Assembly (NCBI RefSeq): GCF_026914185.1
Contig: NC_070558.1
Coordinates: 7,325,501 to 7,389,500, forward strand
From: Puccinia triticina
Lineage: Eukaryota; Basidiomycota; Pucciniomycetes; Pucciniales; Pucciniaceae
DNA: 64,000 nucleotides
Reading direction: 5' to 3'
A program made the translations under genes and the position numbers. Each line of letters opens with the position of its first letter. The stretch's first letter is position 1. This document shows positions 11,893-24,800 of the stretch, piece after piece. The notes beneath the pieces are model-generated. The model saw only the letters and a program-made list of their open reading frames with translations. It did no database searches and was not told the DNA's origin.

Positions 11893-13058
11893 AGCATACC
11901 CTCCTTGGGGGAGTGTAGCAACCTCCACCAGGGGTGATTTTGACACACTCTCCAGAGAGTGCCATACCGTACCCTTTTTCTGGAACTGTGCTGGATGCTT
12001 TTGGTGAAAGTAGTTTAAGAAATAATGAACAATGCTTGCACTCATCCACAACGGTTCTGAAACTGATCCTGGATTCATCCATAAATCATCAAGAAGTCAT
12101 GCAGAACTCAAGTGGAACTCAATCAGAACACAGTTTAAACCACTAAGACACAATGGCCACAATTGCATCATAACTCAATTTGACCTGTTTGTTGATTGGG
12201 ATGATTTCTTGGGGTTCAATTCATATTATTCACATGCTCATGAAGGTGTTCATTGTTTTCACTTTGCTAATTTTTCCCTCATGTGCATGCATAAAAGGTT
12301 GTTACAAATTGTAGGCTGGGCCTCTTTCAGATCAACAACACGTACACACCGGCAAGAATGATGTGAAAGGCCTGCCTGAATTGTCATATTTCCCTAAAAA
12401 AGGCAGGTATCATCTATAATTGAGTCAAAAAAGGATGAAAATAGGGTGAAAGTATGTTTCAAGTCAAGCTTGGAGGTTTGTGGTACCAGATTTCAGCTAA
12501 AAAAATTGGCTTCTTAACATATATAAGCTTGTGAGTTGGTTTTATGGTTTTTTGTTTTCCAATGTCTCCATGCACATGCATGTGAGCTGTTTTCCATTTT
12601 GACAATGTCACCTTTGTGTACGCGCGTACATTGGGGTGACAGATCACCAGAGGGGACTTTCACAGCTCCATGACAAGTAAAAACTGGTCAGAAAGCCATT
12701 AAAGCCCCAGCTAGTCACATTTATGTTATGTGACACCCCTTGCACATAGAGAAATTGGTCAAAATAAATTCACCAGCAATGATTGATAATTAGGCATTGA
12801 GTAAATATCATTTCATTAAAGGTTGTAATTGAGTTATCCTTAAAGAACAAAACAGTTCTATACAAGATTGCATGAGGTCCTGGGATACTTCCTCAGAAAT
12901 TATGACAGACTTCCAATTGACTTCTGAATAATTTATCAATCATTTCCTAATACACATCTGACTGACATCAGACCCAGAACAACATAAAATTACAGTCAGG
13001 CACTCTCTAGAGAGTGCGTCAAATTCTCCCCTGGTTCTCCAAAGGAGGGACTTGCCTC
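11893..13058. mobile_element. TIR element with palindromic ends
   Basis: The left side (about 11923-11962) reads CACCAGGGGTGATTTTGACA then CACTCTCCAGAGAGTGCC; the right side (about 12998-13040) is its reverse complement with few changes. The block GGCACTCTCTAGAGAGTGCC is itself a 20-bp perfect palindrome. Matching continues outward over CCCTCCTT on both sides, so exact ends are uncertain. A third copy of the end module lies at about 47185-47222. The interior has no credible gene. Confidence 0.6.
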
Positions 13059-15036
13059 TAAAGTGGCATGTCTTGCCCTACAGGATTGAGACAAATGGCA
13101 GGGAGGATGCCACTCTCTCCTCCTAGACTTCTAGTTCTCACTGTGACTTTGACATCATTAAAATCACCAGTATCTTAGCTTATTTTCACCCATTTCAAAA
13201 TCCTTTTTATCCCTCCCCTCTGGCAAGAAACATCCTGTATTTTTTTTCCATGCTGGATTTCTGTAACAAATCTGCCGTGTTTTAGGCCGGATATTTCAAG
13301 ACAAAAACCCGGTCATAAACACATACTTTTTCAGGTTGTGGTTCTGCTACTCTTAGATTTATCATACCTGCTGGTGTCACTCATTCATGACCTGTCATTT
13401 ACAGGTCTTACCCTCAATTAGGGATCTTCATGTGACACCAGTGGATGTTCATTGACCCACCTGCAGCCATTCATATCCAAGCATCCTTAGTACAGTGTTT
13501 AGTACACTTGACATGGATATAAGAGACATGGGTTCAACTCCCATAGGACACATAATATTTTATGGAGTTTCACATACTTTGCTTACACATACTCTATGAG
13601 CATCCCTGATCACCCCATGACTCTATGAGTATCCCTGATCACCCCATGCACTATGTACTCTGAGAGCAGCAAGCCAACGCATTTGTTTTTATTGGGGAAC
13701 AGATACTATGCATGTATAATAAAATCTGTGAGATGCTACATGATCCAACATTTGGAGATTTGAGAGCTTAGAAAATTTCAAATTTTGTGAGTTCAAAAAT
13801 ATCTGGAACAACACTTCAGTAGAAGTGGATTGGAACAGTAATTATGGGTGGAATTGGGGTAAAGAAAATGTGGAATTAAAGTTGAGATGGCAGGCTACAA
13901 GTCTTTCTACTCACCTTTTGTTTATACGCACAATTTATTTTTCAAATAATTTTGAAGTGAAAATAGGGTTTCTTTTACAAGAAAATCTTGAGTCTGTAGG
14001 GCCAATGGTATTGGGGGAAGCCTCTCATTTGGAGAAGTTTTGTGCCTCATCAGAGAGGCTTAGTTAATCTCACGGTGATAGTCAGTCCCTCTTCTGAGGG
14101 GCGGGCAGGCGCCCCTGTCAGCAAAATTAACAAAGTACCTTGAGACTTTGGGCCCCTGGGGGTTAGGAAACCAATGCAACAACTGTGTGAAAGTCTGAAA
14201 CCAAAAAAAAAAAACAAAAACAGAGAACAGAAATACAAAAGTGGAGGCGGTCCACAGACCATAGGAAAGAGAAGAAACAAGTGGAGTGAGAGAGCAAAGG
14301 GAAACATAACCAGAAAAGAGAGAACCAAAGAAAACATAGACAAAAGAGTGTGAGTAAACTGAAACTGAATTTGTGGAGGTGGATTCAAAACCTTGAATAT
14401 CTTGGCAGAGGCAGAGGCAGATACAGGGCTTGATATCCCAATCCTAAAATTTCTTGAGGGTTGGTCTGCTGGTACTGCACTGAAAATAATCTTGCATTTT
14501 GCTTTGTGTACCAGTCTGAAAAACACATCTCCCCCCTCCCCCCCTAGACTACCTTGTCCTTTTCTTGAATAAAAAAAAAAAAAAAAAACTGAGAGGAAAT
14601 TGGCAAGAAGTAGAGTTTCAAAAAGCAGTAGAAGCTACCAGGCAATGCATACATGATTGCGAAGACTGAATTTAGGTCTCCTATCCCCCCGTAATAATGG
14701 TAACTCTTGAACTGGTCCGCTGCAAAGTGCTGTTTCATCCCAGAGCCATCCAGCTTCTCCAACACACAAGATCTCTTGTCCACCTGTTTAACAATGCAAC
14801 AAGGCCTGTTCCACTTGTGTACAAACAGCTTTCCCCACTGTGTCTCAAGAGATTGGCTTTACTCCAAAACCATGTTGCCTTCCTTGAGCAAATTGTGGAG
14901 CCTGTCATGTGCTTCTCCTCCCAATCTCAGACGCAGTTGCCACAAGATTCCATCGTTTTCCGGTAGGCAATGATGCACATCTCCTCACTTTTCTCCAACT
15001 GAATGGATTAGGCAGCAATGAGTTCCACCCTTGAAT
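13059..15036. other. Repeat-derived intergenic region
   Basis: No gene seen. About 13575-13650 holds two tandem copies of a ~34-bp unit (CTATGAGYATCCCTGATCAC plus CCCATGCA-type tail). Near 14085-14125 a GTCCCTC...GAGGGGC hairpin matches the dispersed AAGTCCCTCC family. A and T runs occur at about 14200 and 14570-14590. Confidence 0.5.
13494..13560 (+). other. tRNA-like sequence, possible SINE head
   Basis: Contains GGGTTCAACTCCC, a good RNA polymerase III B box in a five-pair stem (ATGGG/CCCAT), and upstream TAGTACAGTGTTTAGTAC, which can form a D-arm stem (GTAC/GTAC). The acceptor stem pairs in only about five of seven positions and the anticodon arm is poor, so it is not a functional tRNA. 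A decayed tRNA or tRNA-derived SINE is more likely. Confidence 0.35.
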
Positions 15037-15249
15037 CAACGCTGCAACAATTACAATACATGTATTGTATTTTCATGCAGATACATTCAATTACAATAAA
15101 TACGTTTTGTATTGGTTTCACCAAATGATTCCAATGATACATATGTACAGTTTTTGGAAAAAATTATGATACAGATACATTTATTTTGATATTTTTCCAA
15201 TACGATACAGTGAAATACAATTACATGTATTGTACTTGTTGCACCGTTG
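15037..15249. mobile_element. 213-bp MITE with 7-bp target duplication
   Basis: Left end CAACGCTGCAACAATTACAA is matched by the reverse complement of the right end (CAACGGTGCAACAAGTACAA). The 7-mer CTTGAAT flanks both sides exactly (15030-15036 and 15250-15256). Interior is AT-rich with ATACATGTAT palindromes. It shares the CAACGGTG tip and the 7-bp target length with the element at 41235-41699. Confidence 0.8.
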
Positions 15250-15386
15250 CTTGAATGAACGGAATCCCAATCCACACCAAGTTAGGAATCAATCTCCAAA
15301 TCCACAGGAAGCGCCACACACTGACCAAATACAAGCTTTTAAGGTGAATACCCCGCTTGGAAAGTTAATACCCCGTCGTCCACTTA

Positions 15387-15759
15387 CAGCCATTCTCGAA
15401 AAGCTTGCGGGCTCGAGGCCAAAAGAAGATTTTTTTTTATTTTAGCCACAGGCCTGTACAGCTTCACTGTACAGGCAGTCAAAATCCCTTCGGGCGGCTG
15501 TTTGGCTCGATGATGGTGCCAGGCTGGCCACAGGGCAGGGGAGGGGGATGCGGCAAGGGTCCGATCAGTGTAAAATTGGTCCAGGATTCCAATGGTGCAA
15601 CCCTTGAGGCCCCAAAGTTAAAAACAAAGAAAGTAGTGATTTTCTTACAATCACATTACTGTATGCAGCCTTTCATACAGGGGCTATACAGGCTTTGAGG
15701 CTGAAAATAGCAGTCCAAAATTTGGGCCTACCCAACCGCAAGCTTTTTGAGAATGGCTG
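15387..15759. mobile_element. 373-bp MITE with TA target duplication
   Basis: Left end CAGCCATTCTCGAAAAGCTT then GCGG is matched with one mismatch by the reverse complement of the right end. TA flanks both sides (15385-15386, 15760-15761). The interior contains the short palindrome CTGTACAG...CTGTACAG near 15450-15475. A partial relative of the end (GCCATTCTCGAAA) is at about 17595. Confidence 0.8.
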
Positions 15760-16221
15760 TAGTAGAGATCTGGTCCACAAAAAGAACCAATGGAAGAAGT
15801 TTTTGGCAATTCTTTCCCTCTCTCAAATGTGGAAAGATTAACAAATTTTTGAAGAGTTGTTCATAAAGGCCTGGGAATGTGCTTCAAAGTTCTTTTAAAT
15901 TACATTGTGAACCCCAAAATTGCTTAAATAGGGCTTATACTTGTTCTCTGGTAAATCACATTTCCTGAAAGCAATGTGGCGTGTGAAGAATGTCTGGCAA
16001 AGTTAATTTTAAGACCATCTGGCTTGTGTTTTGCAAGTGCAAAGTTGCAAAATGTCTGTTTTAAAAGCCCCTTTTGGGGGCTGGACTAGAAAGTGATACT
16101 TGTAGGCATATTTTATGTATTTTTGCGGGCCATATGGTTTGTAAAATTACGGACACCCATATGATGTAAAAAAGTGGAGGATACATCATCAATGATCATA
16201 TAGATCTTCTGAATAGGCTGA
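15760..16221. other. Intergenic, no gene seen
   Basis: AT-leaning sequence 3' of the secreted-protein gene. Nothing specific recognised. Confidence 0.4.
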
Positions 16222-17441
16222 TCATTCTGCTGATGGTAATTTTAATTTCAGACGCTCTTCCTCAATTTGCTTGTTCCTTTCGCTAATTTCGTTCACCTTG
16301 CCGTCAATAGATGCGACTATCTTTTTCTTCTGATCCGAAATCCTCTTTTTGAAGCGCTCAGCCTTGCTCGCAATTCTTATTCTCCGGTTTTCTAGGGAAA
16401 CAGATAGAATGTTGATGCCCGCTCGTCGTAGACCTGCAGATTTTTGATGTTTGGGTTGTAAATGTGCTTAGATCAATCTCAAAACTTTGATGAGAGGATC
16501 ATGAGAATGTTTCTTGAAACTCACCTCCGGATTCTATTACGGGTCTGGATGACGATTCAGAAGAATGTCCCGGTGGCACATTCTCTCCAAGGTGGTCAGA
16601 TACCTCTCTCGCATCTCTGAATTGAACTGTGTGGGGTGAACCTTTTTAGTATCCTATATGACACCCCGCAACGGTTTACTGACCATTTTCTTCCTCAGGC
16701 CTATCTATAATGACAGTTTGCTTGCTGGATCCAGCCCCTTGTTTAACAAATGTTATTTCATCAGTTTGATTTGTATTGCTCCATTATATATGGATAATTA
16801 ACCGGTTGATTCACTACTAAGCTTACCGTTCTGTCCAATTGCATCTTGAGAGTGGTAACTGTCTCGGCTGGATTCTGTATCAGGCGCAACATCGGACCGC
16901 AAGAAAGTCACGTTGTTGAAAAATTGTTTTCGTTCACGTAAGGGTTGAATCACAATGTCAGTTTTTGTGACTTTTGTGTGGATCTACACCAACTGGTCTA
17001 TCAAGAAGAAATCTCGCATTACTAGATGATTCACCTTCTAAATTCAACGAAGGTGATGGATGACTAGATGAAGATTCGGCAACCATGGACTTGGGTGTGG
17101 AAAATATTCCTTCCAATGAGCAAAACTTTTCGTGATATAGCCTCTACGTTCTCTACAGGGCTTACCCTGCCTCCAGGTCTTACTTGGCCTAATAATATGC
17201 ATTGGATCATAAGTCAGTATTAAAATTCAAAATGAGACAACGATCTCGGGTTGCTATCCCTTGCGCAAAGGCAGGATCGAAAGTTCAACTTACCTTGGTC
17301 CAAAACTTTTACGACTCCCTGGGCAACTCCCTCCTGCGCTTCCATTCTTTTTACGAGATGGCTTGACTGCGAAACTGGAAGCGTCAAAGCATTGTAGAAA
17401 TGCAAGAGCTGAAGAGTCAATGTTATCTTGCTTAGTAACAT
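16222..17441 (-). CDS. Secreted protein, candidate effector A
   Basis: Not a family I recognise. Read as complement of exons 16222..16433, 16525..16626, 16684..16737, 16827..about 16983, about 16990..17125, 17166..17188, 17294..17441. Exon 1 encodes a signal peptide (MLLSKITLTLQLLHFYNA), then LPVSQSSHLVKR, whose KR is a likely Kex2 processing site at residues 31-32. The middle is serine-rich and polar; exon 4 has DIVIQ and RKQFFNN; the last exon has 70 residues, very Lys/Arg/Glu-rich (FKKRISDQKKKIVASI), likely a coiled coil, ending KLPSAE. Few cysteines. All junctions but one keep phase; the exon 3/4 junction needs a frame change I could only solve tentatively (donor near 17005, acceptor near 16970). 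The paralogue at 19320-20590 has the same exon plan, which strongly supports a real gene. Role at the host interface is inference from secretion only. Confidence 0.75.
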
Positions 17442-19319
17442 GGCTGTGGATTGATGATTTTCTCTGTGGGCTTAAAATTGAAGCAGATGGACGAAGGATG
17501 ATGGTGCCGGCAGCTGCACAAAGGGGTTATTTATAATCTCTGCCTCTATACCTGTACTGCGCTCTTTTGCATTTTTTCAGCACCCTGGCACTGCCATTCT
17601 CGAAATGTAATACCGGAGTTTCATCAACGTGAAATGAAAACGCTCTCAAGAAAATACGTTTACAAAACGCAGGCCAGTCTGGAACAAGTTACAGGGCTCT
17701 TCCCGCTCTGGTTGGTACAGTCTGATGTGCCTACCGGCCGAGGAGGAATCGTCCTTACTGCTCGCCGAGTGACTTGGCAAGGAGGGCCCCTCCTCGGCCA
17801 GCAGATACAGCCTCGTGTATCGACGGCCGAGGAGGATGCTTCATCGGCAAGCGGGTCCCAAAACTACGTCTCTCTATTGGAGGGGGGACGCCGTCCCGCA
17901 AGGACCCTCCGAATGGCAAGTTGGAAGCGGGTCGGCGAGGAGGATTCTTCTTCGGTCGGGAAATGAGGGTGCAACCGAACCCCAAACCCCGCAATGACTA
18001 TTTCTCCACGACGGGTCCGGCCGTCCAAATCCTCCGGAGTTACCCTACAACCATCGAAGCTCAAGGCCGCCCAAGCCTCCCCCTCCGTTTTGGCATGCAC
18101 AAGGTGCTTGAAACGCGTTTTAAGGCACAAAAAAGGGTCAAACTCGTATTCTCTAAATTAGCAATGTCATTTACTACTTGTGGTTTTGGATTAGATCAAC
18201 AAAAACATCTAGCTGCCCTATAAAAACATTTCCGAGGGTTTGAGGGGATACTGGGATTAATTCCAAGTTGAATTTTCTCCCACCAAAACAGTCAAATTCC
18301 ACCCACTTTGTTGTGCTATGACACAAGTCTCCCCTGTAAGCTGTGCGTAGGTTCATTTTCAAAACCACCATCCACACTTTTGTTAACTGGCACTGATTAA
18401 AGCAGGAGACTTGTATCAATTTCTGGGAAGTCTTAACTCTGATTTGTGTCTAATTTTGCCGTAATTCCAGGTAGTGGTACATCCTCACACCCGTCCGCTG
18501 TTGCATTCGTGCACTCTGGGAGGTTGGAAATTTGCTCCCCATTTTGCATATTGCCTTTATGCACTTCTGGGAGGTTTCAATCCCACATTTTTTGATTCAT
18601 CCTATGAGATGGTCTGGAGTGCAATACACCGACACTTCTGGTGCTGGGAGCTAGCTGGCTGGTCAAGTTATTGGATTTCATTATGATTGTAGAGTACAAT
18701 GGTTATGTCAATTTTTTTGGTGTGAGATTTGAGGGGAAAATTTTTCCAAGGCCAAGCCTATCCTCAAATTATCTCTTGACATTCATTTTAGCCATCTCAA
18801 AGATGTTGCAATCACTTGAGGGCTAACTGCTTTGGAAACAGGCAGCTTCCAATAGTTTCAACCATCTGCAGCAAGTTTCAAGGAGGAAGCTGGGCATGGT
18901 CATAACCAAGATACCTCATGATAGTGTGGCGGCAAAGCTACCATGAACTTTATTTTATCCATGAAGGATGAGGCCACAAATATATTTTGTTCAAAACAAA
19001 AAAGGAAAATGAAGTTTTGCAAGGCAAAGACTGGCAAGGATATGCACAATCAGATGATAGCACTTCCCTTGAGAAATGAATGTGCACGCGTATCTAACCA
19101 AAAGTGTAATCAAAGATGCAAGACAATACTGGTCATGAGATATACCCAAGTAGGAAGAAGGAGCAAGACAAATTGAAATGAAGATTAATGGTGTAGTATG
19201 TAATATTCAGTATGTTTAGTGTGATAAATAAGTTAAAGTGAGGATAAACACAGGTCAACATATAATTATATTGAAACCAACAATCACATATATATGCTAC
19301 TGATTCTGATGATCCTGGT
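17442..19319. other. Intergenic spacer between the paralogues
   Basis: About 17700-17960 is a degenerate GC-rich repeat of CCGAGGAGGA and CTCCTCGGCC arms, resembling a decayed palindromic minisatellite, with GGAGGGGGGACGC near 17880 matching the word at 4075. About 18482-18600 shares blocks (CCGCTGTTGCA, TTTGCATA-TGCCTTTA) with 63478-63585, an old dispersed repeat. No gene seen. Confidence 0.5.
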
Positions 19320-20590
19320 TTATTGCTTGGGATGACCTGCACGAGTTGATTTTATCTTTTCAGCGATTCTTCCCGTTTTTCTGTCGAGAGATGCCACCAC
19401 ATTTTGCCTAAAATTCCGAGCGCCCACAGCCTTGCTTGAAATTTTCTGCTTTGCGAGTGTTGCTGTGCCCGTAAAGTAATTTTTGGCTGCGTCTCTCAAA
19501 CCTGTAGATGTTTGATGTTTGGATTGCAAATGTGGGTCAGTCTCGATGCTTTGGGGGGATGATGATAAGCACATCTCGTCAAGCTCACCTGTGGATCTTA
19601 ATTCGGGCGCACCGGATGGAGACTTGGAAGGATATCTCGGTGGTAGCCCATTTGAAACGTGGGCAGATACCTCTGGCGCATCTCTCGATTGAACTGTGTG
19701 AGGTAAGTCATTTATATGACTCCATCAATCCGACGCACTTTCATTTTTAATCATCCGACAATCCACTGACCCTTTGCTTTGTCAGACCTAGCTTCTATGG
19801 GATCTTGCTTGCTGGATGCAGCCCCTTCTTTTATTTATTTATTTTTAGTTTGTCAGTTCAGGTTTTTATTCTTCATTAAGCAATGCTTTGATAAGCAGTT
19901 GATTGACGAGACTTACTATGCCATTCAAGTGCTGGCTCATAACTGAGACTACCACCTGCGGAATCTGTATTTGGGGCATCATTGGAATCCAACGAAGTCA
20001 AGTTGTTGAAAAATTGTTTTTGTTCATATAAGGATTGGATCACAATGTCAGTATTTGTGGTTTTCGCCTGGATCTAAGGAGGAAGGGGGGAACATTGCCT
20101 ACCAGCTGCTAGTTCCTCAGAAAGATGCGGGTCCCCTTCCTTAAATGACCGGTGTCTGGAATCTATCGGAGCTGATGGATAAGATAAAGATTCAGCGGCT
20201 CCGGAGTTGGATGGAGCAAACAATTCTTTGCTGAGATTGAATGAGCAAACCTGTGTGAAACAAATCCTCTGCAGTCTCTCCAGTGCCTACTCTACCCCCA
20301 AGTTTTGCCTCGTCTAACGATACACAATCAATTACCAATTTCATTATCAAAATACCGAAGGAAAAAAAAGTGATCATCTCATATGTGTAAATAGTTATCA
20401 CTTGCAAACAGATTGTCCCGGATCAACAATCCAACGTACCTTGAACACCTTGTAGGGCTTCTCTGGCTTCCTGGACAGCTTTAACCTCTTCCATTCTTTT
20501 TACGAGATGGGTTGACTGCGAGACCGGAAGCGCTGAAGCATTATAGAAATGCAAGAGCTGAAGAGCCACTACGATTTTGGTAAGCAACAT
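19320..20590 (-). CDS. Secreted protein, candidate effector B (paralogue of A)
   Basis: Paralogue of the gene ending at 16222. Exon 1 is 20440..20590 (signal peptide MLLTKIVVALQLLHFYNASA, then LPVSQSTHLVKR with the same KR site), exon 2 is 20291..20313 (23 bp, the same length as in A), exon 3 starts at 20250 (VCSFNLSKELFAPSNS), then an exon with DIVIQSLYEQKQFFNN, an exon with GAASSKQDPIEAR ending at 19771, an exon with VQSRDAPEVSAHV, and the last exon GLRDAAKNYFTGTATLAKQK ending at 19320. Signal peptide and exon order are conserved with A, while mature parts differ at many positions, more than in the introns' flanking DNA by eye. The exon 3/4 junction could not be solved cleanly (a TAG precedes the conserved exon 4), so the gene may be mis-split here or damaged. 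Confidence 0.68.
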
Positions 20591-21835
20591 GGCTGTGGAT
20601 GGCTATGGATGACTACAAATGGCTGTTGATGGCTATGGATGGCTGTCAATGATTATTGATGGCTATGGATTGATGATTTCCTATATGGCTTCAAAATTCA
20701 AGCAGATGGATGAATGATGAGGATGCTGGGAAGACGAGGGCAGTTAAAGAGCGGGTTTACTTATGCTCCTTTGCAGAAGTTGTTGTATAAGGACAACTGT
20801 GTACGCCAAGGCCATTTCCTTCGATGAGATAGGTGCTTGTGTTATCCAGAAACGAAACTTGGATTGCTCTGTATCTATATCCTGCCTCGAGATACAAAGG
20901 CCCCAGCAATCTCCTGGCTCGCACCTTTTCTCAACTCTTGTAAGCGTGTATTTTTTTCGCTGGGAGGGTATCCGTGTCTTGCCAACCGACGCGAGCAATC
21001 CGGCTGTCTTGTGTGCGCTATGATTCCGCGGTCGACACTTGTTGGTTTGGCAAGCGTCCCCTCTCCATGAAGCAGCATCGGCCTCGGATTCCTCAAGGAT
21101 GCCGGCCTCGGAACCCTCAAGCCTCGTATGTGGTACAGAGGTCTTGATAAGAGACCGGCTCTCTCAGACGGTCGACCTTGTGACCCTTCAAGCGGTGTCT
21201 GCACTGGCAGTATCTCGCTCCGCGTCGAGGGTATGCTCTCACCCGTCCTGGTATCTAATGCCATCGATGGTCCGGTCACGGTGTCTGTACTCAGAACCGA
21301 CTCGAGCAGACCGGCGACATTATGTACACCGGAAGGAATATAAGCCTGTATTGCTAGTAGAGATGCTGAAAGATGCTTCGACGTGTATGTACATCAGTAC
21401 AAGGCGGTGCCACTGTCGTGGCCCGAGCTGGTCGGACACTTGTGCAGCTCGGGACCAGAGCCCACGAAGCAATTGATCACGATGTTATAATCTTTCCGGT
21501 CCCTTGGACGGGGGTGAGAGTGGTCCAATGAGGCTGGTATGAATGATACTTTTGATCATCATGTTGTTGGTACCCCATTAAGTACTTAAATATGTATCGA
21601 AAGAATTGCGAGCGAGTGGAAGAGGTTTGGCTCAAGAAAGGGGGCATTTCTTCGAGGGTGGATGGATGGGCGCTCCCCCCTGGCAGCTGGACTGCGTGGG
21701 TGGTTGTTGCGCATACACGCTGGCCTGGCCTGGGTGGTGTGCCGGAGATGGTAAGCAGATAAGCAGATGTGCGTTTGGGTTTGCGGCTGGGTTTTTGTGT
21801 TTCAGCCTCCGCCTTACCCAGCAACCACCCAGAGC
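20591..21835. other. Intergenic, short tandem repeat near start
   Basis: 20591-20680 repeats ATGGCTATGGATGGCTGT-like words just upstream of the effector B start codon, so it may form part of its leader or promoter. The remainder to 21835 has several open frames on both strands but none with recognisable content; it is taken as the 5' region of the next gene. Confidence 0.4.
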
Positions 21836-24800
21836 ATGGCGCGCCGACCACCGACCCGAGCCAGCAGGACCTTGAGCACCAGCCAGCACCCGGCAGGCTC
21901 GACCAGCAGCTCCACCCTCGTCAACAACGAGCTCGACGAGATCGAGAAGCAGCAGGCCGAGTACCAGGCAACGGCGGGGCTGCACGTCTTCGAAGTCCCC
22001 GAGGGCTGCCGGCTCCAGCCTCCACCGCCCCAGCGAAAACCATCCCAGGCCACACGCGATGAGACCTTCCTGACAAACCGCATCAACTCCCCCGGCAAAC
22101 ACCTCAGACCGACCGCCCTCCACCACCGCCGGGCCCACCATCCGTCCACAGAACCGGAAGACATGCTCAGCAACACCAACAGGCGCGATCTCAACACTCT
22201 CAGCTCCGACGAGCACAGCAACAACAAGCACGAGCAGGAGCCGGAAGAAGAAGAAGATGATGATGAGGAGGAGGAGGACCAGCACGACGAGACCTTCGTG
22301 GTTGATCTGCAGGACGGGACCAGGAAGATGGGCGCCCTCTTCGACAGCGTCCAGGAGAGCTTCCACAAATCAGTCACCCCAAGCATCCAGAACATCCCCG
22401 AAGAACCGCCCTCTCATCAGCGCGACGACTATCCTGCTCGGATGGCCCGCCAGATCGAGCCCACCCCCAAACAACGGCCCCCATTCGCTCATCTCCGCGG
22501 GAAGGTCGACCTGTCCAGCAAGCCAGCCCAGGAGACGCGTCAGGCTTCTTCTTCGCACGCCTGGCTTGACAACAGTATGTCCCTTCTCTCCCCCAAAAAA
22601 AAGAAACCCTAATCTCAACACTCCATAACCCGCGTGTCTGCTGCAGTAGATCGCGTCACCAACCAGTCCGCAAACGTCACCACTCGCTCCCAGATCCCGT
22701 CCAAATACCTACCTGCCCACCGCGCCCACGCACCCGCGTATCCCTCCAGCAAGTCCGCCAGCTCGAGCGCCCAGAACGTCCCCCCCAAGACGGCCAATGG
22801 CCCGGCGATCAACAAGGATGGCTGGCGACTGGGACCGATGACGACCACCGGAAAGTCGCCCTCGGACACCGAAAGTCCCGAAGACACCTTCCACCCCCCC
22901 ACCTCTGTGCCCCTCGACCCCGCACAGAAACCCCTCTTCCGCGGCGCCTCTGAATACCATAACAAGAAAGTCACATTCTCTCAGGTCCTGGCCGATAACA
23001 ACTCCCTGCTCGCCTCCGGGAGCGTGCTGGTAAGCTTCCTCGATCCCTCAACCCCTCTCCTTTCCTCCGTTCTTTCTCCCTCCCACATGCTCGGCGTTGC
23101 CCACACAGTACTAGTACTTGCGTGCGAAAAATGCTTAAGTATTTGCCACTGGTCCTTTGTCGGCACGCCAGTGATACTCCCGCGTCCCATGCTCAACCCC
23201 CGCCTGCTTCCGTTCCCCAACAGCAGCAGCATCAGTCTCGCGCAGATCCTCCGGAGCGCTCGTCGGACACGACGACCGAGGACGACGACCGGCCCCACCA
23301 GCAGCGCGACCGGACAGAGCAGACTTTTGTTCGCGCGGACGAGCCCGGCCAGACCACCCTTGCCACGCCCAAGATCACCGGCTTCTATCCCAGCACGCCG
23401 GCGACCCTGCGTCCCCAGGCTAGGCTCGGGGCCGGCGAGGACGCGTCAAGACTCGAGAAGCTCAAGAGCCTCAAGAACGTGCCTTCCCGGGCCCGGCTGA
23501 AGCGCGTCTCCAGCGCGCTCGACGACGAGCCCGGCCATCTCCCCCCCTCTTCAGCCAGCCTCACCTCCAAGCACCATCCGGGGACGACTCGGACGGGCAA
23601 GGGAAAGGAGAAGCAGGTCGACGCCGACGCCGACGCGGAGCCGCTCTTCGGCGCCGATCCTTCCCAGCCAGCCCCGGCCGACCCCGCCCCAGCCGCGCAG
23701 CCAGCCGAGAACTACGACCAGACCGTCCTCAACACCGACCTCACCCTCGCCTTCCAAACACCCCATCCCCCCGGCTGGTTCGTCCCCGACCCCAGCGGCT
23801 CCACGGACCGTCCCCCGCCAACCAAACCCATCCGGCGCCCTCCCAGCGCCGCCAAACTGCGCAAAACCGCCGCCTCTTCCTCTTCCCACCCCTTCTCCTC
23901 GGCCGGTGACCGCGTCATCTTCCCCTCCAATGCGCGGCCGCCCGTCGTCGACGATGGGACCCCCAGACCGCGCGACGTCGACGAGGGCCCGCGCGAAGAC
24001 CCTGCCTTCTCGTCGCCCAGCTTCGACGGCTTCGCGCCCCAACAGCGCCGCCCACTCACCAGCACACCCGCGCCCCCTCCCAAACCCCTTCCTCGTCCGC
24101 CACCGCCTCCCGGACCGGTGAAGACGCTGAAGGACTTGGCCGCGACGGTCATCGAGTTCATCGTCGACAAGAAGCCCCTCGACGTCCTCGCCACCACGTC
24201 CGTCTCCCCTCCCGTCTCCCCTTCCCATCGTTCTAGTGGCTGATTGTCTGGCTTGGGTTTCTGCAGGTTCTCGCGGACGAGTCAGGACCAGCTGGCCCAG
24301 AAGAGCCTCGTCCAGAGCCGCAAGCAGGACATGCGCGCCAAAGAGAGCGGCCAGAAGGAGCTCGAGACGTTGCTCCTGTCGTCCCAGAAGGTCGAGGACG
24401 AGCGGCGCCGGATCCAGGCCAAGCTTGACGCCCTGCAGGCCGCCAACGGGCCCGGGCGCAGCTCGTTCCTCGCCTCCCTGGTCCCCGCTTCCCTCTTCTC
24501 CAGTCTGCCCCGGAAGAGGGGCCCGGCAGGCCGCAGCGGGCGCTGGAAAGTCGTGCTTGTGGGGCTCGTCGTGCAGACGCTGCTCATCTGGATGGCCCTC
24601 CAGTCAGTACTCCTCTCTTTTCCCCCCGCCTGAAGATGCACACTGACCGGCGGGTTTCGCTGGGCCCCAGTTTGTCGACCGTGCGTAGCTACAACCGGAT
24701 CCTGGACGCTTCCGCCAGCGCCCCGTCCGCGTCGTCGGCGTCGTCGACGGCCATGGGGGGAGCGCCGGGGATGAAGGTGCCGGGCAGTCTGGCCTACATG

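Noticed and set aside
13494..13560. Functional tRNA gene
   Set aside because: Good B box and T-arm but acceptor and anticodon arms do not pair properly.
14050..14526. 158-codon minus-strand frame with hydrophobic stretches
   Set aside because: Phe/Leu runs come from purine-rich low-complexity DNA; no family resemblance or splice structure.
21632..22366. 244-codon minus-strand frame opposite the GC-rich gene
   Set aside because: Antisense shadow of exon 1, caused by the strong third-position G/C bias.
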